Part shown: piece by piece, positions 1 to 10,305 of the stretch | How the letters are laid out: each line of letters starts with the position of its first letter | How positions within the stretch are numbered: position 1 is the stretch's first letter | NCBI GenBank assembly: GCA_041394705.1 | Contig: JAWKHS010000025.1 | Coordinates: 31,485 to 95,484, forward strand | Reading direction: 5' to 3' | Length of the DNA stretch: 64,000 nucleotides | Origin: Vicinamibacterales bacterium | GTDB lineage: Bacteria > Acidobacteriota > Vicinamibacteria > Vicinamibacterales > UBA2999 | Program-made: the position numbers and the translations under genes | Notes under the pieces: model-generated | Database searches by the model: none | What the model saw: only the letters and a program-made list of their open reading frames with translations | What the model was told of the DNA's origin: nothing

Positions 1-180
1 CAGATCCACAAGACCCGGTGCATCTTCTGCGGCTACTGCGAGGAGGCCTGCCCGGTCTCGGCCATCTTCATGGGCAAGGACTACGAGCTGGCCGTGTACA
101 GCAAGGACGACTTCGTCTGGGACAAGACGGAGCTCCTCGTGCCCCCGCCGGCGGGCGTGAGCGGCCCCCAGTCGGCCTAG
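1..180 (+). CDS. nuoI: NADH-quinone oxidoreductase subunit I, C-terminal part
   Basis: Only the last 59 codons are in the window; the gene runs in from the left edge. The fragment carries CIFCGYCEEACP, the second 4Fe-4S cluster motif of the 8Fe ferredoxin-like NuoI subunit, followed by the family tail with YELAVYSKDDFVWDK. NuoI passes electrons along the peripheral arm of respiratory Complex I at the cytoplasmic face of the membrane. The rest of a nuo operon is expected to the left. Codons 50-59 form a short Pro/Gly tail. The identification rests on a short but very typical stretch. Confidence 0.9.
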   Translation, partial: QIHKTRCIFCGYCEEACPVSAIFMGKDYELAVYSKDDFVWDKTELLVPPPAGVSGPQSA

Positions 181-220
181 TCCGTCGCCGCGGCCCGGTG
201 CGGCGGCGGCGCCCACCCCG

Positions 221-2092
221 ATGCCTCGCGCCCCATTTCTCGACGCCCTGGCGTCCCGCGTGCTCGTCTGCGACGGCGCGATGGGTACGATGCTGTACGG
301 CAAGGGCGTCTTCATCAACCGCTGCTTCGAGTCGCTGAACCTCTCGCAGCCCGACCTCGTGCTCGACGTGCACCGGCAGTACGTGGCCGCCGGGGCCGAC
401 GTGATCGAGACCAACACGTTCGGCGCGTCGCGGCTCAAGCTTCGCGCGTTCGGGATGGGCGACCAGGTGCGCGAGGTGAACCTCGCCGGCGCCCGGCTGG
501 CCCGCGAGGCCGCCGGCGACGACGCCTACGTGGCCGGGGCCATCGGGCCGCTGGGCGTGCGCATCGAGCCCTGGGGCAAGACGGGCGTCGACGAGGCCCG
601 CGACTACTTCCGCGAACAGGCGGCCGCCCGCGCCGAGGGCGGCGTGGACCTGCTGATCCTCGAGACCTTCCGCGACTGGCACGAGGCCGCCGCCGCCGTC
701 GATGCCGCGCGCGAGGCGTGCGACCTGCCGATCGTCGCGCAGGTCACGTCGGAAGACGATGGCAACAGCCTGGACGGCACGCCGCCGGAGCAGTTCGGCC
801 CGGCGCTCGTCGCGCGCGGCGCGCGCGTGGTCGGCGTCAACTGCAGCGTGGGGCCCGCGCCGATGCTCGACACGATCGAGCGCCTCGCCGATGCCTGCGG
901 TGGTACCCCGCTCTCCGCCCAGCCCAACGCCGGCAAGCCGCGCGACATCGAGGGGCGGAACATCTACCTCTGCTCGCCCGAGTACATGGCGTCCTACGCG
1001 CGGCGCTTCATCACCAGCGGCGTGCGCCTGGTCGGCGGGTGCTGCGGCACGACTCCGGAGCACATCCGCCAGATCGCCCTCGCGGTGAAGCAACTCGCGC
1101 CCGACGACGGCGCGCGCCGCGGAACGACGCGCCACCGGGCCGTCACCGTCGAGACGCCGCTGGCGAAGCCGCCGGTGCCGCTCGCCGAGCGGTCCGCCGT
1201 CGCTGCCAAGCTGGCGTCGGGCGCGTTCGTCGTCGGCGTCGAGCTGGCGCCGCCGCGCGGCCACGCGCCGGCCGACGCGCTGGACGAGGCGCGCCTGGCG
1301 GCCTCGCGCGGCGCGGATCTCGTCCTGGTGTCCGACACACCGCGTGGCGGCGCGCGCCTCGGCGCCCTGGCGATGGCCGTCCTCATCCGCCAGCAGTGCG
1401 GGATCGAGCCCGTGCTCCAGTACTCCTGCCGCGACCGCAACCTGCTCGGGATCCAGTCCGACCTGCTCGGGGCGCACGCGATGGGCGTGCACAACATCGT
1501 CGGCATCACGGGCGACGTCAGGCGGATCGGCGACTACCCGGATGCGACGGCCGTGTTCGACGTGGACTCGGTCGGCCTGACCCACGTGCTGAGCCGCCTC
1601 AATCATGGCCTCGACATCGCGGGACAGCCGATCGGCGCGCCCACGGCGCTGCTCGCCGGCGTGATGGTCAACCCGGCGGCGGCCGACCTGGACCGCGAGC
1701 TGCGGCGGTTCGAGTACAAGGTGGAGGCGGGGGCCGAGTTCGTCCTCACGCGGCCGCTCTTCGACGTCGCCGCCTTCGAGCGTTTCCTGGGACGGATTGC
1801 CCACCTCAAGGTGCCGGTGCTGGCAGGGCTGTGGCCGTTCGACTCGGTGATGAACGCCGAGTTCATGGCCAACGAGGTGCCCGACGTGGTGGTACCGGAC
1901 GCGCTCGTCGCCAGGATGCGCCAGGCGGCCAGCCCGGAGGCCGCGCGCCTCGAAGGCATTCGCATCGCACAGGAGCTCCTGGGCGCGCTCCGGCCGATGG
2001 CCGCGGGCGTCGTCGTATCGACGCCGGACGGCCGCGTCGGCCGGGCGCTCGAGGTGGTGCACGGCGTCGTGAGGGCGGCCCCGGCAAGCTGA
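221..2092 (+). CDS. Bifunctional homocysteine S-methyltransferase / methylenetetrahydrofolate reductase
   Basis: Two-domain protein of 623 residues. Residues 1 to about 290 form a cobalamin-independent homocysteine S-methyltransferase barrel with the three zinc cysteines: VNCSVGP (C208) and GGCCGTTPEHI (C274, C275). After a linker, residues about 325-620 match the MetF-type methylenetetrahydrofolate reductase barrel (VLVSDTPRGG, NIVGITGD, FVLTRPLFD). The order and length match the YitJ-type fusion of Bacillus and Acidobacteria. It should couple 5-methyl-THF production with methionine regeneration in the cytoplasm. The ATG at 221 is 41 nt after the nuoI stop, with no strong Shine-Dalgarno sequence visible. 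The methyl donor in vivo (S-methylmethionine, SAM or another) cannot be read from the sequence. Confidence 0.93.
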   Translation: MPRAPFLDALASRVLVCDGAMGTMLYGKGVFINRCFESLNLSQPDLVLDVHRQYVAAGADVIETNTFGASRLKLRAFGMGDQVREVNLAGARLAREAAGDDAYVAGAIGPLGVRIEPWGKTGVDEARDYFREQAAARAEGGVDLLILETFRDWHEAAAAVDAAREACDLPIVAQVTSEDDGNSLDGTPPEQFGPALVARGARVVGVNCSVGPAPMLDTIERLADACGGTPLSAQPNAGKPRDIEGRNIYLCSPEYMASYARRFITSGVRLVGGCCGTTPEHIRQIALAVKQLAPDDGARRGTTRHRAVTVETPLAKPPVPLAERSAVAAKLASGAFVVGVELAPPRGHAPADALDEARLAASRGADLVLVSDTPRGGARLGALAMAVLIRQQCGIEPVLQYSCRDRNLLGIQSDLLGAHAMGVHNIVGITGDVRRIGDYPDATAVFDVDSVGLTHVLSRLNHGLDIAGQPIGAPTALLAGVMVNPAAADLDRELRRFEYKVEAGAEFVLTRPLFDVAAFERFLGRIAHLKVPVLAGLWPFDSVMNAEFMANEVPDVVVPDALVARMRQAASPEAARLEGIRIAQELLGALRPMAAGVVVSTPDGRVGRALEVVHGVVRAAPAS

Positions 2093-2102
2093 TCGGTTCT
2101 GG

Positions 2103-2108
2103 TATAGT
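2103..2108 (+). promoter_or_regulatory. -10 element (TATAGT) before the 2134 methyltransferase gene
   Basis: TATAGT sits 25 nt before the ATG at 2134, and AGGAGG (2122-2127) provides a strong ribosome binding site 6 nt before that ATG. No clear -35 hexamer is visible. The gene therefore probably has its own promoter despite being only 41 nt after the preceding gene. Confidence 0.5.
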
Positions 2109-2133
2109 GCGGTCTGACCCGAGGAGGGTCCCA

Positions 2134-2829
2134 ATGGCCTTGTTCAGCGATCGGTCGACCGACAAGTACCTCGGCGCAGATGCCGCCACCCGTGCGTTGT
2201 CGTCGACGGCGGTCGAGAACGCCTTCGTCGAGCGGGTCTACGAGAAGCTGTCCGGGGTGTACGACCTGACCTTCGGCCCCACGCTCCACCCGGGCCGCCT
2301 GCAGGCGCTGGATCGCATGGCGATCGACGCCGGCGCGTCGGTGCTCGAAGTGGGCGTGGGCACGGGTATCAACCTGGGGCTGTATCCTCGCGCCTGCCAG
2401 GTCACGGGCATCGATCTCTCCACCGGAATGCTCGACAAGGCCCGGGAGCGCATCCAGAAGAAGGGCCTCAGGAACTGCCGCGTGATGGAGATGGACGCGG
2501 CGGCGCTCAGCTTCGACGACGACACCTTCGACATCGTCTACGCGCCGTACCTGATCAGCGTCGTGCCGGACCCGGTGGCCGTCGCCCGCGAGATGCGCCG
2601 CGTCTGCCGCCCTGGCGGCCGTATCGTCATCCTGAATCACTTCAAGAGCGACAACCCCGTCCTCTCCCGGATCGAGACCGCGATCTCGCCGATGACCGTG
2701 CACATCGGCTTCAAGTCCGATCTGGATCTCTACGGGTTCCTCCGCCAGGCCGAGCTCACGCCCATCTCGATCCAGAAGGTCAACCTCCTGTCGATGTGGT
2801 CGCTCGTCACCTGCGTCAAGGACGCCTGA
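2134..2829 (+). CDS. Class I SAM-dependent methyltransferase, phosphatidylethanolamine N-methyltransferase-like
   Basis: 231 residues. The SAM-binding motif I is VLEVGVGTGINLGLYP, followed by GIDLSTGMLDKARERI, an acidic motif IV region (DDDTFDIVYAPYLISVVPDP) and RVCRPGGRIVILNHF. The N-terminal segment with VYEKLSGVYDLTFGPTLHPGR resembles the PmtA/UbiE-like phospholipid methyltransferase group, whose members convert phosphatidylethanolamine toward phosphatidylcholine at the membrane. The start is fixed by AGGAGG at 2122-2127. A ubiquinone/menaquinone-type methyltransferase role is an alternative. The methyltransferase fold is clear; the substrate is inference. Confidence 0.8.
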   Translation: MALFSDRSTDKYLGADAATRALSSTAVENAFVERVYEKLSGVYDLTFGPTLHPGRLQALDRMAIDAGASVLEVGVGTGINLGLYPRACQVTGIDLSTGMLDKARERIQKKGLRNCRVMEMDAAALSFDDDTFDIVYAPYLISVVPDPVAVAREMRRVCRPGGRIVILNHFKSDNPVLSRIETAISPMTVHIGFKSDLDLYGFLRQAELTPISIQKVNLLSMWSLVTCVKDA

Positions 2830-2911
2830 GCGGCGCGCCGGCCGGCCCCGGCGCATCCCTCCACATGCGGATGATCCGGGGACGCGATCCGCGCCCCCGG
2901 GCAGGCCTCCA

Positions 2912-4198
2912 CTAAGTCGTCGCGAACGGGGCCTCGAGCGACCGGCTCTGCGGCGTCATGAGCGCCGCGCCGTCCTCGGTGATGTACATGTCGTCCTCGA
3001 GGCGCACGCCGAACTCGCCGCGGATGTAGATGCCGGGCTCGTCGCTGAACGTCATGCCGGGCGCGAGCGGGAGCGTGTTGCCTTTCACGAGGTACGGCCA
3101 CTCGTGGCCGTCCATGCCCATGCCGTGGCCGACGCGGTGCGTGAAGTACTTGTAGCCAGGGCCGTAGCCGGCGTCCTCGATCACCTTCCGCGCCGCCGCG
3201 TCCACGGCCTCGCACGGCACGCCCGGCCGCGCCGCCTTCAGCGCCGCGGTCTGGGCCGCGAACTCGATCTCGAACACCTTCTTCATCTTGTCGGTCGGCC
3301 TGCCGAGCAGGAACGTCCGGCTGATGTCGGACTGATAGCCCTCCACCGCGCATCCGCCGTCGATGAGGATGATGTCGCCCTCCTTGATGACCTGGGGCGT
3401 GATCGAGCCGTGGGGCAGGGCCGAGTACTCCGCCGTCTGCACCGAGGCGCCGCCCGGGTAGCCGAGCTTGTCGTGCGCGGCCGAGATCAGGCGCTGGAAG
3501 TCGTTCTGGGTCATGCCCGGCGCGAGGGCCTTCCACGCCGCCTCGTACGCCTTCAGGGTCACGGCCGACGCGTGCTTCATGAGCGCCAGCTCGTGCTGGT
3601 CCTTGACCGCGCGGCAGCCCGCCGTCACCGGCGTCCCGCTGGCCAGCGTCAGGCCGGGCGCGGCCTTCGCGAGCCCGTCCGAGAAGACGTGCCGCACGGT
3701 CTCCTCGATGCCGAGGCGTCCGGTGGAGATGCCGCGGTCCTTCAGGCCCTGCGCGACGCGCGCGTACGGGCTCTCGTGCTCCTCCCACGTCCGCACGTCG
3801 GGCGTCCCCGTGAACGGGCTCGTCGCGAACTGCTCGCGCGCGCGGTCCTCCTCGAAGGCCGGCGTCACGACGAACGGCTCGCCCGACTTCGGAATCACCA
3901 GCGTGAACAGACGTTCGCTCAAGCCCCAGCGGATGCCGCTGAAGTACACGAGCGACGTGCCGCCGGTGAGCATCAGCGCGTCGAGGCCGTTGTCGGCCAT
4001 CAGGCGCCGCGCCTTGTCGACGCGGCTCCGGCGCTCGTCCTTCGTGATCGGCGTGGCCGTCCCGCGCATCGACGACAGCGAGGCGATCGAGGGCGGCAGG
4101 GCCGCGCCGGCCTGCTCGGCCCGCGCGACGGAGAACGGCGACCCGAGCGACCCGGCGGCCAGGGCGCCGGAAGTGATGAGCGAACGGCGGGAAATCAT
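2912..4198 (-). CDS. Tat-exported Xaa-Pro aminopeptidase (M24 family)
   Basis: 428 residues from the ATG at 4198, chosen because it is preceded by AAGGAG (4205-4210) and begins MISRRSLITSGALAAGSLG, a twin-arginine signal with hydrophobic core. The upstream extension in this frame is Arg/Pro-rich and not protein-like. The M24 'pita-bread' metal ligands are all visible: D in IDGGCAVEGYQSD and SDISRTF, H in HRVGHGMGMDGHEWP, E in FSDEPGIYI and E in VRLEDDMYITEDG. The N-terminal creatinase-like domain is present. It should cleave N-terminal X-Pro bonds with a dinuclear metal centre, outside the cytoplasm given the Tat signal. It converges on the methyltransferase at 2829 with an 82-bp gap that holds no gene. 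Confidence 0.88.
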   Translation of the reverse strand: MISRRSLITSGALAAGSLGSPFSVARAEQAGAALPPSIASLSSMRGTATPITKDERRSRVDKARRLMADNGLDALMLTGGTSLVYFSGIRWGLSERLFTLVIPKSGEPFVVTPAFEEDRAREQFATSPFTGTPDVRTWEEHESPYARVAQGLKDRGISTGRLGIEETVRHVFSDGLAKAAPGLTLASGTPVTAGCRAVKDQHELALMKHASAVTLKAYEAAWKALAPGMTQNDFQRLISAAHDKLGYPGGASVQTAEYSALPHGSITPQVIKEGDIILIDGGCAVEGYQSDISRTFLLGRPTDKMKKVFEIEFAAQTAALKAARPGVPCEAVDAAARKVIEDAGYGPGYKYFTHRVGHGMGMDGHEWPYLVKGNTLPLAPGMTFSDEPGIYIRGEFGVRLEDDMYITEDGAALMTPQSRSLEAPFATT

Positions 4199-4301
4199 GG
4201 GCGGCTCCTTCGCGTCACAGTCTACCGCGCGGCGGCCGGCGGGGCGGGGCCGCGGCCCGCGCGGCCAAGGCCGCCGGCGGCGGCTCGGACCTGCGCCGCG
4301 A

Positions 4302-5420
4302 TCAGTGGCCGAGGGCGTCGGCGATCCACCGCGCGGCCACGTCCGCACCGTCCACACGGGCCCGTGCGGCGGGACGCGCGGAGGCGGCCAGTCCGTCGAG
4401 GGCGTCCTGCCAGCGTCCGGCCAGGAGCGCGGGCTGCGGGAGGTAGGCGCAGCGGACGAGGCCCGGCATCTCGCGGACGAGGACCTCGTACTCGACGAAG
4501 TGACCGCGGTCCGTGTAGAGGACGGCGGTGTCGTTGGCCGCGCACTCGCTGACGATGCCGTAGCCCGGCTTCGTGACGACGACGTCCACTGCGGCGACGA
4601 CGTCCTCGTAGCGCAGGCCCATGGCGTACATCGCCGGCTCGTCCAGCGGGTGGATCGCCCCGCGCGGCGCGGCGGGACCGACGGGCGACCGGTCCGGGCC
4701 GAACGGGACGCTCGCGCTCACGAGCAGCGTCCAGCCGCGCGTGCGGCTGAGGGCGTCGAGGTCGATGCCGGACACGCCGTAGCCGCCGAACGAGACCAGC
4801 GCCAGCGGGCCGGGAGGCAGACCGAGCCGGGCGCGCGTATCGTCGGGGGCGTGGCGGGCCCGCCGCGCGATGAGCGGGAGGTCGACGATGTCGGAAATGG
4901 TCTCGAACCCGCCGTGCAGCGGCAGCCGGAAGGCGCGGCCGGCGCGCCGGTACGCCTCGCCGAGCGCGTCGGCGGACGGGCCGCCGCCCGGATACCCGCG
5001 GAAGATCCAGTCCCAGGTGAAGTTGCCCAGCGCCATCGCGGGGACCCCGGCCAGCCGCGCGGCCTCGAGGCCCAGCGGGGGAATGTCGGCCATGACGAAC
5101 GCCGCGCCGACGTCCTGGAGGTACGCGGCTTCGTCGGCCGCCAGCCGCGGCAGGTCGCGCACGTAGGCATCCACGCGGCGGATGGTCTCATCGGCGTCGA
5201 GGCTCAGACTGTCCCGCTGGACGACGCCGGGATCGGTGTCGAGTGGTTCGACGGCCACGGGCGCACGCGCGGTGAGGTCGAACAGCCACCGCGGCGCGGC
5301 CGTCCGGACCCGGATCGGCCGGTCGGGCGCGATCGCCGCCAGCGCGTTGATGACCTCGATCGACCGCGAGGCATGGCCGAAGCCGTGCCCGGAGATGTAG
5401 TAGACGAGCGGACCGCCCAC
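4302..5420 (-). CDS. MurG/arabinokinase-N-terminal-like glycosyltransferase-fold protein
   Basis: 372 residues beginning with YYISGHGFGHASRSIEVINA, the signature of the GT-B-like domain that forms the N-terminal half of plant L-arabinokinases and of related bacterial stand-alone proteins. A nucleotide-sugar-binding-like C-terminal half has TKPGYGIVSECAAND followed by YTDRGHFVEYEVLVREM. No kinase (GHMP) domain follows, so this is the isolated GT-like domain. The gene starts 6 nt after the lon stop and is presumably co-transcribed with it. The catalytic activity of such proteins is not established; glycosyltransferase fold is as far as the sequence goes. Confidence 0.7.
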   Translation of the reverse strand: MGGPLVYYISGHGFGHASRSIEVINALAAIAPDRPIRVRTAAPRWLFDLTARAPVAVEPLDTDPGVVQRDSLSLDADETIRRVDAYVRDLPRLAADEAAYLQDVGAAFVMADIPPLGLEAARLAGVPAMALGNFTWDWIFRGYPGGGPSADALGEAYRRAGRAFRLPLHGGFETISDIVDLPLIARRARHAPDDTRARLGLPPGPLALVSFGGYGVSGIDLDALSRTRGWTLLVSASVPFGPDRSPVGPAAPRGAIHPLDEPAMYAMGLRYEDVVAAVDVVVTKPGYGIVSECAANDTAVLYTDRGHFVEYEVLVREMPGLVRCAYLPQPALLAGRWQDALDGLAASARPAARARVDGADVAARWIADALGH

Positions 5421-5426
5421 GAGCGC

Positions 5427-7820
<2,394 letters not shown>

Positions 7821-7856
7821 GGGGCTCGGGCCGGCGCCGCGGGGGCGCCTGACCGC

Positions 7857-7862
7857 ATGATA
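7857..7862 (-). promoter_or_regulatory. -10 element (TATCAT) for lon
   Basis: On the minus strand TATCAT lies 36 nt before the lon ATG in the 78-bp divergent spacer. It faces away from the TAAGAT element (7887-7892) of the zinc-ribbon gene. No heat-shock CIRCE-type repeat is visible here. Confidence 0.4.
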
Positions 7863-7886
7863 CGCGCGCGACCGGGGCTTCGGCGC

Positions 7887-7892
7887 TAAGAT
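7887..7892 (+). promoter_or_regulatory. -10 element (TAAGAT) 6 nt before the ATG, leaderless-type
   Basis: TAAGAT ends 6 nt before the ATG at 7899 and there is no Shine-Dalgarno sequence. A transcript starting 6-8 nt downstream of this hexamer would begin at the start codon. Confidence 0.45.
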
Positions 7893-7898
7893 CCTCGC

Positions 7899-8354
7899 AT
7901 GGCCCTCGACGAACGCGCCTTCTTCAACGAACGGCCCGAACAGCGCACCGGCCGCTTCACGTGCCCCCGGTGCCGCCGCACGAACGACTACTCCCTCCGC
8001 TGGGTCCGGCGCACGAAGAAGGACCGGCTGCCCGGCAACGCCGACGAGCGCGACCGCGCGAAGTTCGCGAAGCTGCGCGATCACCTGATTCGCGTCGACG
8101 ACGAACTCACCTGTAAGACGTGCGGCAAGCGCTTCGAGATCCCGTCGATGCACTCGCTGGTCTTCGTGGACCAGATCGAGGGGCTCCCCCGCGTGGACGA
8201 CGAGGACGACGCTCCGGATGCGGCGCCGGCCGGGACGCGTCCCGGCGCTAGTACAGCCCCGGCACCAGGCGCCAGCGCACCTGGCGGCAGTACGCCGAGT
8301 ACGCCGGCCCCGCGGCAGCGGCGAGGCTACGCTCCTCCCAAGGCATGGCGATGA
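7899..8354 (+). CDS. Small zinc-ribbon protein of unknown function
   Basis: 151 residues. Two CxxC pairs, FTCPRC near residue 23 and LTCKTC near residue 70, should form one zinc ribbon. Between them lies a basic stretch (RWVRRTKKDRL), and an IPSMHSLVF segment follows the second pair. The last ~45 residues are Ala/Pro/Ser-rich and low complexity. Its 3' end overlaps the 3' end of the convergent methyltransferase by about 107 bp, unusual here, so the C-terminal tail may be poorly conserved. Nucleic-acid binding is possible but only guessed from the zinc ribbon. I do not recognise the family. Confidence 0.7.
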   Translation: MALDERAFFNERPEQRTGRFTCPRCRRTNDYSLRWVRRTKKDRLPGNADERDRAKFAKLRDHLIRVDDELTCKTCGKRFEIPSMHSLVFVDQIEGLPRVDDEDDAPDAAPAGTRPGASTAPAPGASAPGGSTPSTPAPRQRRGYAPPKAWR

Positions 8355-8961
8355 GCAGGTAGGCCGTCGACACGACGGCCGCCACCGCGCGGTCGACCGT
8401 CATGGGCGACGCGCCGAACACGATCAGGACCCAGCCCAGGTAGATGGGGTGGCGCACCATCGTGAACGGCCACACGACGCGGATCCGCGTGGGGGTGGCA
8501 TGGCCCGTGGCCTGTCGGATGCCGGCGAGTTCCCGCGCGTCGAGCACCCGGGCCCCGGCCAGGCTCAGCGCCACGCCCGAGGCCTGCAGCCCCAGCAGCA
8601 GCCACGACAGCGGCGGCGCCGCCGAGTACAGGACCCCTGGCACGCGCCGCCAGGTGGCGCAGACCAGCGCCAGCAGGGCCGAGGCGATCCACACGTACGA
8701 CGAGCGCTCGAGGCGGGGCGAGACCACCTGCTGCCAGCGCTCGCGAAGGCCCGTCCGCACCATCACGCTGTGGTGCACGGCGAAGAGGGTGAACGTGCCG
8801 ACGTTCCAGAGCACGGCCCCGGCGACCGACGCGCGCGGTGGGCCCGGCTCATCCACCACCGCGTAGTAGAACCACGCGGCGTAGCCGAGGGCGGCCGCGG
8901 CGCCGAGCGCGCCCAGCCAGGCCACGACGGTCTCGACACGTGAAGCGGACGGCGTGGTCAT
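8248..8961 (-). CDS. Isoprenylcysteine carboxylmethyltransferase (ICMT)/NnrU-like membrane protein
   Basis: 237 residues with about five to six membrane segments. The C-terminal half holds the ICMT/phospholipid-methyltransferase signature VRHPIYLGWVLIVFG, then PWEERSL and AYSAYCRQVRWRLVPGLY. Proteins of this fold methylate small thiols, lipids or prenylcysteine using SAM at the membrane. The substrate cannot be read. It is divergent from the ketosynthase operon, which itself contains a second ICMT-type enzyme. The ATG at 8961 is the first Met before the first membrane segment. Its stop lies inside the convergent zinc-ribbon gene. Confidence 0.75.
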   Translation of the reverse strand: MTTPSASRVETVVAWLGALGAAAALGYAAWFYYAVVDEPGPPRASVAGAVLWNVGTFTLFAVHHSVMVRTGLRERWQQVVSPRLERSSYVWIASALLALVCATWRRVPGVLYSAAPPLSWLLLGLQASGVALSLAGARVLDARELAGIRQATGHATPTRIRVVWPFTMVRHPIYLGWVLIVFGASPMTVDRAVAAVVSTAYLLIAMPWEERSLAAAAGPAYSAYCRQVRWRLVPGLY

Positions 8962-8997
8962 CGGCGGGGCCGGGCGGGCGTCGTGCCGGGCGCCACG

Positions 8998-9003
8998 TAT
9001 TAT
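8998..9003 (+). promoter_or_regulatory. -10 element (TATTAT) of the ketosynthase operon
   Basis: TATTAT followed by AGG stands out in a GC-rich spacer. It lies downstream of the in-frame GTG at 8983 but 33 nt upstream of the GTG at 9037. This favours 9037 as the true ketosynthase start. Confidence 0.45.
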
Positions 9004-9036
9004 AGGAATCTCGCGCGGGCGCCCGCGCCCTCGGCC

Positions 9037-10305
9037 GTGACCCCGCCTCGCATCGTCATCTCCGGTATCGGCGTCGTGTCCACGTTCGGCGTGGGCCGTG
9101 AGCGCTACTGGGACCACGTGTCCCGGGGCGCCAGCGGCACGCGCGCCGTCACCGAGTTCGACGTCTCCACCTATCCCTGCCGGGTGGCCGCCTCCGTGCC
9201 TCCGGTGGACATCTCGGCCGCGGTCGAGGTGGACGGCGAGGCCGCGGACGGGTGGACGTCGCGCGCGGACCCGAAGCGCTACTCCCGCGCCGCGCTCTTC
9301 GGCGTGCTCGCCGGACGCGAGGCCTGGCAGGATGCCGGCCTCCGCGTGGACGAGCCGGGCGCCGGAGTCATCGTGGGGACCGGGGGCGGCGGCATCGACG
9401 TGACCGAGTACGGCTACCGCGAGTTCTTCACGAACGGCGGCCGGCACGTCACGCCGTACGCGATCGCCATCGGCATCTGCGGCATGGTGTCGAGCGAGAT
9501 CTCGATGTCGCTCGGCCTGCACGGCATCAGCCACGTGCTGTCCACCGGCTGCACCTCGTCCACCGACGCCATCGGGTATGCGGCCTCGCTGTTGAGGGCG
9601 GGGGACGCCGACGTACTGCTCACGGGCGGCGTCGATGGCTGCGTCCTGCCGGGCATGCTCTACGGCTTCGGCCGGATGCGCGCCGTGTCCACGCACTACA
9701 ACGACCGTCCGGCGGAGGCGTCCCGGCCGTTCGATCGGGGCCGCGACGGCTTCGTCCTCGGCGAAGGCGCCTGGATGATCGCGCTCGAGCGCGAGGACCG
9801 GGCTCGCGCCCGCGGCGCCCGGATCTACGCGAGCGTGGATGGCTACGCCTCGACCTGCGACGCGTACCATCGGGTGCAGATGGACCCGGACGGACGCGAG
9901 ATCGTGCGGTGCATGGAGACGGCCCTCGCCAGGGCGGGGTGCGCCCGGGAGCGGATCGGCTACGTGAACTACCACGGCACGTCCACGCCCCTGAACGACG
10001 CGGTCGAGGCGCGGTGCACGCGGCTCGCCTTCGGCGCGCACGCCGATCGCCTCGCCGGATCGTCGACCAAGTCCATGATCGGCCATCCACAGGGGGCGAG
10101 CGGGGCGGCCGGCGTCGTGGCGACGGCCCTGGCGCTGGCGCGGGGGTTCCTGCCGCCGACCATCAACCTCACCGACCCGGATCCGTCGTGCGATCTCGAC
10201 TTCCTGCCGATCACGGGCCGCGCCGCGCAGGTCGAGGCCGCCCTCTGCAATTGCCTCGGGTTCGGATCGAAGAACAGCGCCCTCGTGCTCGGCGCCATCG
10301 GATGA
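9037..10305 (+). CDS. Beta-ketoacyl-ACP synthase II (FabF-like ketosynthase)
   Basis: 422 residues from the GTG at 9037 (protein begins with the family-typical TPPRIVISGIGVVSTFG). An in-frame GTG at 8983 would add 18 residues but would precede the apparent -10 box. The complete Cys-His-His triad is visible: STGCTSSTDA, NYHGTSTPLND and SMIGHPQGASGAAG. It should condense an acyl-thioester with malonyl-ACP by decarboxylative Claisen chemistry. No ACP, ketoreductase or malonyl transferase is nearby, so it is not an ordinary fab cluster member. It overlaps the next gene by ATGA, and that gene is a flavin oxidoreductase. A role in a polyketide-like or lipid pathway is inferred from context. Confidence 0.88.
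   Translation: MTPPRIVISGIGVVSTFGVGRERYWDHVSRGASGTRAVTEFDVSTYPCRVAASVPPVDISAAVEVDGEAADGWTSRADPKRYSRAALFGVLAGREAWQDAGLRVDEPGAGVIVGTGGGGIDVTEYGYREFFTNGGRHVTPYAIAIGICGMVSSEISMSLGLHGISHVLSTGCTSSTDAIGYAASLLRAGDADVLLTGGVDGCVLPGMLYGFGRMRAVSTHYNDRPAEASRPFDRGRDGFVLGEGAWMIALEREDRARARGARIYASVDGYASTCDAYHRVQMDPDGREIVRCMETALARAGCARERIGYVNYHGTSTPLNDAVEARCTRLAFGAHADRLAGSSTKSMIGHPQGASGAAGVVATALALARGFLPPTINLTDPDPSCDLDFLPITGRAAQVEAALCNCLGFGSKNSALVLGAIG

Noticed and set aside
68..2134. 688-codon minus-strand frame
   Set aside because: Antisense shadow caused by high GC; composition is not protein-like and the plus strand has a clear enzyme.
718..2829. Long open frame in a second frame across the MTHFR fusion
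   Set aside because: Arg/Gly/Pro-rich shadow of the real gene; only its last 231 codons (from 2134) are a gene.
4199..4357. Upstream extension of the Xaa-Pro aminopeptidase
   Set aside because: Arg/Pro-rich, and the ATG at 4198 has a good ribosome site and Tat signal.
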